From assembly GCA_040757355.1 (NCBI GenBank), contig JBFLWY010000007.1, positions 19,466 through 83,465 of the forward strand: DNA of 64,000 nucleotides, written 5' to 3'. Position 1 is the stretch's first letter. The number at the start of each line of letters is the position of its first letter. The stretch comes from DTYU01 sp040757355 (lineage in GTDB: Bacteria > Bacillota > Desulfotomaculia > Desulfotomaculales > Ammonificaceae). Below the pieces are notes generated by a model. That model was not told the origin of the DNA and ran no database searches. It worked only from the letters and a program-made list of their open reading frames with translations. The translations under genes and the position numbers were made by a program. Below, in pieces: positions 33,092 through 41,337 of the stretch.

Positions 33092-33275
33092 CCTTGAAAA
33101 GAAAAATTTTTTAAAAGCTTAGATGAAAATGTATTTTTCGGCAGGAATATTTCTGATGACGTAGAAAATATACTGGACAAGATAAACCTAATTTGGTTAG
33201 AAAACGGATGCAAAAACCCCCGGGCTTGTAAATTCGGGAACAATAAGGATAACGTAACGGAGGAAAAGTGCCACT

Positions 33276-33536
33276 GTGGCCAGGGACACAGGATGGGGTC
33301 GCGTTTTGCAGGTTTTTGCTCTGGCTTCAAGCATCAGCGTACAGTTTGCGGTCTCTGTGGTACTTGGCTGGTGGATCGGGCACTTCTTTGACAGGCGGCT
33401 TGATCTCGAAACGCCGTGGTTGGGCGTGATAGGATTATTGATGGGTATCGGAGCCGGCATTTACGGGATTGTGCGACTGATGGGGCGTTTTTCCTGGAAA
33501 AACGGAAATAGAAACAATAGCAATAAAGAGAAATAG
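33276..33536 (+). CDS. atpZ: AtpZ/AtpI-family small membrane protein
   Basis: An 86-aa protein with two hydrophobic helices (residues 13-35 and 47-68) and the AtpZ/AtpI pattern GWWIGHFFDRRLDLETPWL followed by GVIGLLMGIGAGIYGI. Members are found at the head of atp operons and may assist c-ring assembly or Mg2+/Ca2+ handling. GTG at 33276. The 184-bp upstream region contains a TATACT (33169-33174) but no convincing -35. Confidence 0.85.
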   Translation: MARDTGWGRVLQVFALASSISVQFAVSVVLGWWIGHFFDRRLDLETPWLGVIGLLMGIGAGIYGIVRLMGRFSWKNGNRNNSNKEK

Positions 33537-33549
33537 TTTTTGTGCCGGA

Positions 33550-33969
33550 GTGATAGGTCAGGTGGGTTTGTTTGCGGGAGAGTTTGAGAGGTTTACCGGG
33601 AAGATAATCCGCGAAGCCGTTTGGATCCTGGTGGTTTTATTGGCGGTGTTGCCATGGTGTCCGCGGAACCCGCTGCTTGGCGGTTTTGCCTTAGGCTTGG
33701 CCGTCAGCATTCTCAACGGTTTTTTTCTTACCCTCCGAATGCGGAAAATGCTTTTCCTCATGCCTTACGGCACCGATCGCGCTAAAATATTCGTTCAGGT
33801 GGGAATGGTCAGCCGTTGGGGCTTGATCTTTGCGGTGCTTTATTTTGCTGTCAAGACGGGTTGGTTCAATCTTGCTGCCATGTTGGGCGGGTTGTTGGTG
33901 GTGCCCATCTTCAGTGTTTGTGAGGCGATAAGGGCCCTTATTCGCGGCCGTGTGGAAGTCGGCGCATAA
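33550..33969 (+). CDS. atpI: ATP synthase subunit I (AtpI)
   Basis: A 139-aa protein with four hydrophobic segments, matching the ATP-synthase-I family often found between atpZ and atpB (LLGGFALGLAVSILNGFFLT; the MRKMLFLMPYG linker). Its proposed role is as an assembly factor for the c ring. GTG at 33550 is 13 nt after atpZ. Sequence conservation is weak, so the call relies partly on position. Confidence 0.8.
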   Translation: MIGQVGLFAGEFERFTGKIIREAVWILVVLLAVLPWCPRNPLLGGFALGLAVSILNGFFLTLRMRKMLFLMPYGTDRAKIFVQVGMVSRWGLIFAVLYFAVKTGWFNLAAMLGGLLVVPIFSVCEAIRALIRGRVEVGA

Positions 33970-34010
33970 GGGCTTCTTTATTTTGAAGTCAGTTAAGAAA
34001 GGGGGTGAGT

Positions 34011-34829
34011 GTGGTTTTGGAGGGAACGAGGCGTAAAAGAATTCTTTTCTTCGGGCTGTTGTTGGTTTTCATGGCTTTTGTTGCTTCGGGTTGCGGCGAA
34101 GGGTTTGACCTTCATAAAACCGAGGGCGAGTTAAATACTTGGGGCTTCCCGATGGAACCGACAACTGTTAATATTGCTGGTTATGATGTAAAGCTGAATC
34201 TTGGCACAATCTACTATACCTGGATAGCGATGGCGCTCACATTGCTTCTCTGCCTCGCCGCGGCCAGGGGATGTACTATCCGGACTCCGTCCAAGCTGGC
34301 TTCCATGATAGAAATGATCTTCGACTTTTTAAAGGGGCAGCTTTTTGACAGCATGGGTGAGAAGAAAGGCCGGGGGCTTTACCCGCTTATCCTTACCTAT
34401 TTTATATTCATTTTGGTGTGCAATTTGATGGGTCTGGTGCCTACCCTTGTAGCCCCGACGGGTGATATTAATACCACCTTAGGGCTGGCGCTTATCACTT
34501 TTATCTTGATCTACGTTTGGGGGCTCAGGTACACAGGGCCCAAGATGTTCAAGCATTACATCATGCCCATACCGATTCTGCCGATCGTAGAAGACTTCGC
34601 GAAACCGGTCACGCTTGCATTCCGACTTTTCGGCAATATGAAGGGTAAACATATTATGACGGTAGCGTTGCTGGGCCTCATTACGGGTGTCGCAGAGTAC
34701 TGCGGCGGGTTCTTGGCTTCAGTTATCTGGCTTGCTTTCGGTATATTTGTTTCGGCAATCCAGGCATTTGTATTCACAGTGTTAAGCATCGCTTACATCT
34801 CAATGGTTGTAAGCGAGGATCACCATTAA
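34011..34829 (+). CDS. atpB: ATP synthase F0 subunit a
   Basis: Proton/ion channel subunit facing the c ring. The essential Arg is at R205 in LAFRLFGNMKGKH. At the position of E. coli Glu219 there is H214, and at that of His245 there is G244 (FGIFVSAIQAF). The N-terminus has a basic segment and hydrophobic stretch ending in VASGC (C28), which looks like a lipoprotein signal. GTG at 34011 fits the AAAGGGGGTGAG ribosome site best; GTG at 34005 is also possible. Confidence 0.95.
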   Translation: MVLEGTRRKRILFFGLLLVFMAFVASGCGEGFDLHKTEGELNTWGFPMEPTTVNIAGYDVKLNLGTIYYTWIAMALTLLLCLAAARGCTIRTPSKLASMIEMIFDFLKGQLFDSMGEKKGRGLYPLILTYFIFILVCNLMGLVPTLVAPTGDINTTLGLALITFILIYVWGLRYTGPKMFKHYIMPIPILPIVEDFAKPVTLAFRLFGNMKGKHIMTVALLGLITGVAEYCGGFLASVIWLAFGIFVSAIQAFVFTVLSIAYISMVVSEDHH

Positions 34830-34864
34830 CAAAGAAACATCCTTAGGAGAAGGGAGGGAAAGTG

Positions 34865-35101
34865 ATGGAGGTTGGTGCTGGTGCAGCTTTAGGTATGGCT
34901 CTTGCTGCTGGGCTCGGTGCTCTCGGTGCGGCTATTGGTGACGGTATCGCTACCGGTAAATGCTTGGAGGGTACTGCCCGCCAGCCGGAGTTGCGGGGTC
35001 AGCTCATGACCATTATGTTCATCGGCGTGGGCTTAATCGAGTCAATTCCGATTATCGCCGTGGTCGTGGCGTTCATGCTCATGGGTAAGATCGGTCACTA
35101 A
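34865..35101 (+). CDS. atpE: ATP synthase F0 subunit c
   Basis: Two-helix rotor-ring subunit of 78 aa. The ion-binding carboxylate is E59 in GLIESIPIIAVVV, followed by Ser60 as in Na+-type rings. Helix 1 contains an additional acidic residue, D26, in LGAAIGDGIATGK, aligned with the Gln32 (Ilyobacter) or Glu32 (Fusobacterium) ligand position. The conserved ARQPE loop is present. ATG at 34865 follows GGAGGG (34853-34858); GTG at 34862 is an alternative. Followed by a 164-bp spacer with a strong hairpin. Confidence 0.96.
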   Translation: MEVGAGAALGMALAAGLGALGAAIGDGIATGKCLEGTARQPELRGQLMTIMFIGVGLIESIPIIAVVVAFMLMGKIGH

Positions 35102-35195
35102 TTGACTCATTTACTGAGGAATTTAAAGACAGTTTCAAGGTTTCGTTTACAGGGTTGCAGGCTTTAGAACCGTTTTATTTGCAAATTCAACGTGG

Positions 35196-35230
35196 AGCAG
35201 GTTTTAGCCGTCGACCGGCTGAAACCTGCT
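35196..35230 (+). promoter_or_regulatory. Strong hairpin in the atpE-atpF spacer
   Basis: 15-bp stem (AGCAGGTTTTAGCCG / CGGCTGAAACCTGCT, one G-T wobble) with a 5-nt loop TCGAC. The T6 tract lies 10 nt beyond the stem, so it is not a typical terminator. Position after the c-subunit gene suggests a 3' stabilising or partial-termination element that raises c-subunit expression. Confidence 0.65.
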
Positions 35231-35265
35231 ACCTAACCCTTTTTTGCGGAAGGAGGGAAAACCCG

Positions 35266-35754
35266 GTGGTTGAGATTAACGGAACGCTGTTTGTCCAGAT
35301 CTTTCATTTCCTCCTCTTGCTGGTCCTCCTCCGCCTTGTGGCCTACAAACCGATCTTGAAGGTATTGGAAGAACGCCAGAAGTATGTGGCTTCTAATATT
35401 GAACAGGCAGAGAGGCAGCGGGCGGATGCGGAGAAGATTAAGGCGGAATTAGAGGCGGAGATGCGCCGCACCCGCGAGGAGGCCCAGAAGATTATCGAGC
35501 GGGCCACCAAGGCCAGTGAGGAGCAGGCGCAGGCCATTATGGAAGCGGCGAAGGAAGAGGCGACCCGTCTCAAAGAGGGAGCGCTGGCGGACATCGAGCG
35601 CGAAAAGGATAAGGCTTTAGCTGAGCTTAAGGATCAGGTTGCGAGCATGGCCGTTCTCGTTGCCAGTAAGGTCATCCGTGAAGGTTTGACAGCCGATATG
35701 CAGGAAAAGCTCATCAAGGACGCCGTTAGTGAGGTGAAGAATCTGCCATGCTAA
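35266..35754 (+). CDS. atpF: ATP synthase F0 subunit b
   Basis: Peripheral stalk subunit: one N-terminal membrane helix (IFHFLLLLVLLRLVAYKPIL) followed by a long charged coiled coil (residues 35-140). GTG at 35266 follows AAGGAGGGAA and gives the usual 162 aa; an in-frame frame extends upstream but includes the hairpin and no ribosome site. Overlaps atpH by 7 nt. Confidence 0.95.
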   Translation: MVEINGTLFVQIFHFLLLLVLLRLVAYKPILKVLEERQKYVASNIEQAERQRADAEKIKAELEAEMRRTREEAQKIIERATKASEEQAQAIMEAAKEEATRLKEGALADIEREKDKALAELKDQVASMAVLVASKVIREGLTADMQEKLIKDAVSEVKNLPC

Positions 35755-36296
35755 AGGGCGCAGTGGCCGAACGTTACGCTGGAGCGCTGTTCAGCGTGGC
35801 GCAGGAAAAAGGCCTCATGGATGAGATCGAACAGGAACTTAAAGAGGTGTTGGAAGCTTTGGATGCTTCGCCGGACTTTCGGCGGGTGTTTTACCATCCT
35901 CAGGTTTCTACGTCTCTCAAGAAGCAAATCATTAAAGAGGTTTTGGGTGCTGAAGTAAACGAATATGCGCTAAATTTCATTAACGTAGTTTTGGATGCCC
36001 GGCGGGAGGTTTTTTTTAAGGATATTGTAACCGAGTACACCCGCTTGGTTAACGAAACCAGGAATGTTGTTGAAGTCACGGTTACGTCAGCGGTGGAGGT
36101 GCCGTCTGATTCTAAGGATAACCTGGTAGAGGCCCTTTCAAAGGTCACGGGAAAGGATGTTCGGGTGGAGTACGAGCTGAAATCCGAGGTCCTGGGTGGC
36201 CTAATCATCCGCATCGGCAACCGGGTTATTGATTCAAGCATTATGCGGCAACTCGAGCGCCTGAGAGAACAGATCCGCGAAATTCGAGTTGGATAG
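35748..36296 (+). CDS. atpH: ATP synthase F1 subunit delta
   Basis: Connects the b stalk to the F1 head (OSCP homolog), 182 aa. Begins VAERYAGALFSVAQEKGLMD and has the family C-terminal motif SEVLGGLIIRIGNRVIDSS. ATG at 35748 lies within the end of atpF, implying translational coupling. Confidence 0.95.
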   Translation: MLKGAVAERYAGALFSVAQEKGLMDEIEQELKEVLEALDASPDFRRVFYHPQVSTSLKKQIIKEVLGAEVNEYALNFINVVLDARREVFFKDIVTEYTRLVNETRNVVEVTVTSAVEVPSDSKDNLVEALSKVTGKDVRVEYELKSEVLGGLIIRIGNRVIDSSIMRQLERLREQIREIRVG

Positions 36297-36311
36297 GGGT
36301 GACAGAAAAAA

Positions 36312-37835
36312 ATGAAACTGAGACCTGAAGAAATCAGTTCGATAATCCGCCAGCAGATTGAAAAATACGAGGTTCAGGTTGAAGTTACCGATGTTGGTTC
36401 AGTCATCTACATCGGTGACGGCGTTGCGCGGGTTTACGGGCTGGAAGACTGTATGTACGCTGAGCTTTTGGAGTTTCCGGGTGGTACGCTCGGAATGGCG
36501 CTCAACCTGGAAGAAGACAACATCGGATGTGTTATTCTCGGTCCGTACAAACACATCAAAGAAGGCGACGTGGTTAAAAGGACCGGGCGGATCGCTTCGG
36601 TGCCTGCGGGTGACGCGGTTATCGGCCGTGTGATCAACCCGGTTGGGATGCCGCTGGACGGCAAAGGTCCTATAAACACCGACAAGTTCCGGCCGATTGA
36701 AAAAATCGCTCCCGGTGTCATTTTCCGGCAGCCGGTGGACACACCGCTCCAGACCGGTATCAAGGCTGTTGACGGTATGATCCCGATCGGCCGCGGCCAG
36801 CGGGAGTTGATCCTGGGCGACAGGCAGACGGGGAAAACTGCGATTGCGGTGGATGCGATCATCAACCAGAAAGGGCAGAACTGCATCTGTATTTATGTCG
36901 CGGTAGGACAAAAGGCCTCAACTGTCGCTAATGTGATCCAGAAGTTCCAGGAATATGGAGCAATGGACCACACCGTCGTTGTTTCAGCGACTGCTTCTGA
37001 TCCTTCACCGCTGCTGTACATTGCTCCGTTTGCCGGTGCGGCGATCGGCGAAGAGTTCATGGATCAGGGGAAAGACGTCCTGATTGTTTACGACGACCTT
37101 TCAAAGCAAGCGGCCGCTTACCGCGAGCTTTCGCTGCTCTTGCGCCGGCCGCCGGGACGTGAGGCGTACCCGGGCGACGTCTTCAACCTGCACTCCCGGC
37201 TTCTGGAAAGGGCTGCCAAGTTGCACCCGAATTACGGCGGCGGTTCGATGACGGCTTTGCCGGTTATCGAGACCCAGCAGGGTGACGTTTCCGCTTACAT
37301 CCCGACAAATGTTATCTCCATTACCGATGGTCAGATTATTCTTGAACCCGACCTCTTTTACGCCGGCGTACGTCCAGCCGTTAACGTCGGTCTTTCCGTA
37401 TCGCGCGTCGGCGGCAAGGCCCAGCGCAAAGCGATGCGGCAGGTTGCCGGCCAGTTGCGCCTTGAACTCGCGCAATACCGGGAACTGGCGGCATTCGCCC
37501 AGTTCGGCTCCGACCTGGACAAAGCGACGCTAGCAAGGCTGAACCGCGGCGAGCGGTTGGTGGAGCTTCTGAAACAGGGACAGTACGTCCCGATGCCGAT
37601 GGAGGAACAGGTCGTATCCATCTTTTCCGGCGTAAGAGGTTACCTTGACGATATCCCTGTAGAGAAGGTCCAGGAGTTTGAAGCAGAGTTATTGAAGTAC
37701 ATGCGCGCCCAAGGGGCAGCCGTCCTGCAGGCGATCAAGAATGATATGGAGATAAAGCCGGACACGGAAGGAAAACTAAAGAGCGCCATCGAGGATTTCA
37801 AAAAAGGCTTTAAGATGCAGTACGGACTGGCGTAG
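36312..37835 (+). CDS. atpA: ATP synthase F1 subunit alpha
   Basis: Non-catalytic nucleotide-binding subunit, 507 aa. Walker A GDRQTGKTAIAVD and the signature PAVNVGLSVSRVGGKAQRK are present, along with SIIRQQIEKYEVQVEV at the N-terminus. ATG at 36312. Standard length and position. Confidence 0.97.
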   Translation: MKLRPEEISSIIRQQIEKYEVQVEVTDVGSVIYIGDGVARVYGLEDCMYAELLEFPGGTLGMALNLEEDNIGCVILGPYKHIKEGDVVKRTGRIASVPAGDAVIGRVINPVGMPLDGKGPINTDKFRPIEKIAPGVIFRQPVDTPLQTGIKAVDGMIPIGRGQRELILGDRQTGKTAIAVDAIINQKGQNCICIYVAVGQKASTVANVIQKFQEYGAMDHTVVVSATASDPSPLLYIAPFAGAAIGEEFMDQGKDVLIVYDDLSKQAAAYRELSLLLRRPPGREAYPGDVFNLHSRLLERAAKLHPNYGGGSMTALPVIETQQGDVSAYIPTNVISITDGQIILEPDLFYAGVRPAVNVGLSVSRVGGKAQRKAMRQVAGQLRLELAQYRELAAFAQFGSDLDKATLARLNRGERLVELLKQGQYVPMPMEEQVVSIFSGVRGYLDDIPVEKVQEFEAELLKYMRAQGAAVLQAIKNDMEIKPDTEGKLKSAIEDFKKGFKMQYGLA

Positions 37836-37850
37836 CGTGGAGGTGAAGTA

Positions 37851-38726
37851 ATGCCATCCTTACGTGATTACAGACGGCGCATTAAGAGCCTCCAGAGTAC
37901 GCAAAAGATTTGCAAGGCGATGAAGGCCGTTGCTACCGCCAAGATGGCCAAAGCACAGATGGCCGTTACCGCGGCACGTCCTTACGCCCGGCAGATACAC
38001 GAGGTCTTGGGGCGTCTGTCCCGGGCGGCGGGTGACGTAAAGCACCCGCTCCTGGCGGTACGTGAACCGAAGAAGGTATGTTACATCGTAGTCACCGCTG
38101 ACCGCGGGTTGTGCGGGGGCTTTAACAGCAATATCCTGCGCACTACGCTGCGGGAGGTCGGTGCTCATCCCGACGCGGCATTGATCGCAGTAGGACGAAA
38201 AGCAAGAAACTTTTTCCGCTTCCGCAAGATGGCAATGGAAGCTGAATTCACCGGTCTAGGCGAGGACATTAAATTCGCGTATGCCCGGCAGATTGCGAAG
38301 CATCCGATTGAGAAATACGCTGCCGGTGAATACGATGCGGTATACGTGGTTTACTCGAAGTTTGTTAACATCCTTGTCCAGCAGCCGACGGTGGTGAAGA
38401 TTTTGCCGATTGAGCCGCCAGCGGACGAGGAGGAGACAGAGAAAGCAGAAAAGAAGCACGGCCCGCAGCCACTCTATATCTTCGAGCCTTCGGCGGAAGC
38501 CGTGCTATATGACCTGCTGCCGAAATACATCGAAACGGTCATCTTTCATGCCATACTGGAGTCGAAGGCCGGCGAGCACAGCGCCCGGATGACCGCGATG
38601 GACGGAGCAACCAAGAACACCGAAGATATGATCGCCCGGACCACCCTGAAGATGAACCGGGTGCGCCAGGACGGTATCACAAAGGAGTTGCTCGAAATCG
38701 TAGGCGGCGCGGCGGCACTCGAATAA
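37851..38726 (+). CDS. atpG: ATP synthase F1 subunit gamma
   Basis: Central rotor shaft, 291 aa. N-terminal helix DYRRRIKSLQSTQKICKAMK, the ITADRGLCGGFNSN-type segment (VVTADRGLCGGFNSNI) and the C-terminal helix (HSARMTAMDGATKNTEDMI). ATG at 37851 follows GTGGAGGTGAAG. Confidence 0.97.
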   Translation: MPSLRDYRRRIKSLQSTQKICKAMKAVATAKMAKAQMAVTAARPYARQIHEVLGRLSRAAGDVKHPLLAVREPKKVCYIVVTADRGLCGGFNSNILRTTLREVGAHPDAALIAVGRKARNFFRFRKMAMEAEFTGLGEDIKFAYARQIAKHPIEKYAAGEYDAVYVVYSKFVNILVQQPTVVKILPIEPPADEEETEKAEKKHGPQPLYIFEPSAEAVLYDLLPKYIETVIFHAILESKAGEHSARMTAMDGATKNTEDMIARTTLKMNRVRQDGITKELLEIVGGAAALE

Positions 38727-38753
38727 CGCCTTGGAGGAGGTTTGAACGGCAAA

Positions 38754-40169
38754 ATGAACGTTGGCGAAATAGTACAGATAATCGGCGTTGTTGTTGACGT
38801 AAGGTTTCCTGCCGGCCAGGTGCCGGAGATATACAACGCCTTGAAAGTGGAGTACGATGACGCATTTACCGGAAAGAAAATCGAGCTTACGCTCGAAGTA
38901 GAGCAGCACCTCGGCAACAACGTGGTACGGACCGTTGCCATGTCCACCACGGACGGGCTGAAGCGGGGAGCTAAGGTTGTTGATACGGGTGCGCCGATCT
39001 CGGTGCCCGTCGGCAGAGCAACGCTTGGCCGCCTGATTGACGTGCTTGGCACCCCGATTGACGGGTTGGGACCGATTAATGCAGACAAGTATTACCCGAT
39101 CCACAAACCCGCGCCTGCCCTAATAGAGCAATCAACGAAGGTGGAGCAGCTCGAAACGGGACTGAAGGTTGTTGACCTGCTGGTCCCGTTCATGAAGGGC
39201 GGCAAGATTGCGATGTTCGGCGGCGCCGGGGTGGGCAAAACGGTTATCGTTATGGAACTCATTAACAACATTGCCAAGCAGCACGGAGGCATCTCGGTGT
39301 TCGCGGGTGTCGGTGAGCGCACCCGTGAAGGAAACGACCTTTACCTTGAGATGACGGAATCCGGCGTTATGCCCAAGACGATGATGGTCTTCGGTCAGAT
39401 GAACGAGCCTCCCGGCTGCCGGTTACGCGTGGGCCTCACCGGTCTCTGCCTTGCGGAGTACTTCCGGGACGAGGAAGGAGCGGACGTGTTGATCTTTATC
39501 GACAACATTTTCCGTTTCTCCCAGGCCGGTTCCGAGGTGTCGGCGCTGCTCGGCCGGATGCCTTCCGCTGTGGGTTACCAGCCGACGCTGGCAACCGAAA
39601 TGGGCCAGCTTCAGGAGCGGATTACGTCTACAACCAAGGGTTCGATCACCTCGGTGCAGGCTGTGTACGTGCCTGCCGACGACCTGACCGACCCTGCTCC
39701 GGCTAATACCTTTGCGCACCTGGACGGCACAGTGGTGTTGTCCCGGCAAATTGCCGAGCTCGGTATTTACCCGGCGGTGGACCCGCTTGACTCGGTGTCC
39801 AGGATTCTTGACCCGAAAGTCGTGGGGCAGGACCACTACCTGGTGGCACGCGGAGTGCAGAAGGTGCTTCAGCGGTACAAAGAGCTGCAGGACATCATCG
39901 CCATCCTCGGTATGGAGGAATTGTCTGAAGAGGACAAACTCATCGTGGCGCGGGCGCGCAAACTCCAGCGGTTCCTGTCGCAGCCCTTCCACGTGGCGGA
40001 GGCTTTTACCGGAACAGCGGGGAAATACGTGTCACTGAAGGACACCATTCGGGGCTTCAAGGAGATCTTGGACGGGAAGCACGACGACCTGCCGGAAGAC
40101 GCCTTCTACATGGTTGGCGGCATTGAAGAGGCGGTTGAAAAGGGCAAGAAGCTCCTTGCGGCTTCTTAA
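38754..40169 (+). CDS. atpD: ATP synthase F1 subunit beta
   Basis: Catalytic subunit, 471 aa. Walker A GGAGVGKTVIVMELI, catalytic GERTREGNDLY (GER loop) and the DELSEED-type segment MEELSEEDK are visible. ATG at 38754 is preferred because GGAGGAGG (38733-38740) nearly abuts the upstream TTG at 38742. Confidence 0.97.
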   Translation: MNVGEIVQIIGVVVDVRFPAGQVPEIYNALKVEYDDAFTGKKIELTLEVEQHLGNNVVRTVAMSTTDGLKRGAKVVDTGAPISVPVGRATLGRLIDVLGTPIDGLGPINADKYYPIHKPAPALIEQSTKVEQLETGLKVVDLLVPFMKGGKIAMFGGAGVGKTVIVMELINNIAKQHGGISVFAGVGERTREGNDLYLEMTESGVMPKTMMVFGQMNEPPGCRLRVGLTGLCLAEYFRDEEGADVLIFIDNIFRFSQAGSEVSALLGRMPSAVGYQPTLATEMGQLQERITSTTKGSITSVQAVYVPADDLTDPAPANTFAHLDGTVVLSRQIAELGIYPAVDPLDSVSRILDPKVVGQDHYLVARGVQKVLQRYKELQDIIAILGMEELSEEDKLIVARARKLQRFLSQPFHVAEAFTGTAGKYVSLKDTIRGFKEILDGKHDDLPEDAFYMVGGIEEAVEKGKKLLAAS

Positions 40170-40182
40170 GGAGTGAGCGTTA

Positions 40183-40605
40183 GTGGCTGAAAAACTCCAG
40201 AAGTTAGTTGTCGTCACACCGGCCCGCGTTGCTTATACCGACGAGGTGCGGATGGTCTGCGCGCGTGGTGCTGCCGGCGACTTGGGTATTCTGCCCGACC
40301 ACGCCCCGCTTATTACCGCTTTAAAGACCGACGTGGTACGGATACAGAAAGACGGTAAATGGCGGCACATGGCGGTTAGCAGCGGTTTTTTAGAAGCCAA
40401 GGACAACCGCGTAGTTATTCTCTCTGATGCTGCAGAACTGGCGGAAGAGATAGACGTGGACCGTGCTCGCCGGGCAAAGGAGCGGGCGGAGGAGCGCCTG
40501 CGGACGCGCGCAGCGGATGTCGACATTGTTCGCGCGGAAGCGGCTCTTCTGCGAGCGCTTGCCAGACTAAAAGCGGTAGAAATGGCCGGCGGCGCCAGGC
40601 GTTAA
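40183..40605 (+). CDS. atpC: ATP synthase F1 subunit epsilon
   Basis: Regulatory rotor subunit of 140 aa with the beta-sandwich domain (VVVTPARVAYTDEVRMVCAR, GDLGILPDHAPLITAL) and a C-terminal two-helix domain rich in Arg/Ala (residues 90-140). GTG at 40183 follows AAGGAGTGAG. Last gene of the operon, followed by a strong terminator. Confidence 0.96.
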   Translation: MAEKLQKLVVVTPARVAYTDEVRMVCARGAAGDLGILPDHAPLITALKTDVVRIQKDGKWRHMAVSSGFLEAKDNRVVILSDAAELAEEIDVDRARRAKERAEERLRTRAADVDIVRAEAALLRALARLKAVEMAGGARR

Positions 40606-40645
40606 CGCAGGGTTGGGCAAGACAGAGCACTTTACGGCCGTTGAT

Positions 40646-40675
40646 AAAGCCAGGCTGGTCAAGCCTGGCTTTTGT
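40646..40675 (+). terminator. Intrinsic terminator of the atp operon
   Basis: 11-bp stem AAAGCCAGGCT / AGCCTGGCTTT with loop GGTCA, followed by TGTT. Confidence 0.85.
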
Positions 40676-40720
40676 TCGTAGGAAGCAGCCTAATGAACGG
40701 TATAGTTACAACCCAGCAGA

Positions 40721-40750
40721 AAACCCCGCGGATTGTCTGCGGGGTTTGTT
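40721..40750. terminator. Bidirectional terminator between atpC and the FmdB gene
   Basis: Stem AAACCCCGC / GCGGGGTTT with a 9-nt loop; A- and T-flanked on both sides, so usable by the convergent minus-strand gene. Confidence 0.75.
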
Positions 40751-40774
40751 AATTAAAGTTGAAATCCTTGTCGG

Positions 40775-40996
40775 TTAATGAGAACCCGAACAACTCGAAC
40801 AACTCGTGGCCTTACAGGTGGTACAGGATGATCCTTTACCTCCGTCTGTGCCCCGGGTGGCAAAGAAGGAAAGCAGTTTTTCCGGTTTAGGAGTATCACA
40901 GGCCGGGCAGGAGAGGCTCTCCCCGGTCTCGCCGATCGGGCATAATCTTTCAAAACGCAGGCCGCAAGCGTTACAGCGAAATTCGTAAATAGGCAT
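40775..40996 (-). CDS. FmdB-family zinc-ribbon protein
   Basis: Small putative regulatory protein of 73 aa. Begins MPIYEFRCNACGLRFERLCP and carries two CxxC pairs (CNAC, CPAC) of a zinc ribbon, with a Cys/Ser-rich tail (SSCTTCKATSCSSCSGSH) that adds three more Cys pairs or singles. The start at 40996 is set by AAAGGAG and the family N-terminus. Function unknown; the family name comes from a gene next to amidase/formamidase loci. Confidence 0.85.
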   Translation of the reverse strand: MPIYEFRCNACGLRFERLCPIGETGESLSCPACDTPKPEKLLSFFATRGTDGGKGSSCTTCKATSCSSCSGSH

Positions 40997-41337
40997 TACC
41001 GTGTGCTCCTTTCTCACAGATCATCTGGTTGTCAAGAAAAAGCTTATGGGAAATTGGGTTCGTTGTCAAGGAAAGCGGTACGATTCGACAGGATTTTTAA
41101 GGCAGGCAGAGAATAAGATGGTGGTAAGATAAACACCGTGTCCCAGCAATCAGAGTAGGAGTTGAGCTCCGCAGGATAAATGGCGCATGTGAAAATGGGT
41201 TAGATGACCCGACAGAGTTTATCCGCTGAGTGCTGGGCGCCTTAAGTCGATAACGGTCACATCTCACTTCTCAAGTGGGCCTTAGGCCTTTTTCCGGCCT
41301 ACGAACTATGAAAATGGTAAAAAAGGAGTAAAAGACC
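40997..41337. other. 341-bp divergent spacer with repeat fragments
   Basis: One TGAGTGCTGGG box (41227-41237), ACATCTCACTTCTCAAGTG (41260-41278; relative at 29780-29803), and GGCCTTTTTCCGGCCTACGA (41286-41305). TTGACA on the minus strand (41069-41064) could be a -35 for the FmdB gene, but no good -10 was found. No gene. Confidence 0.6.
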
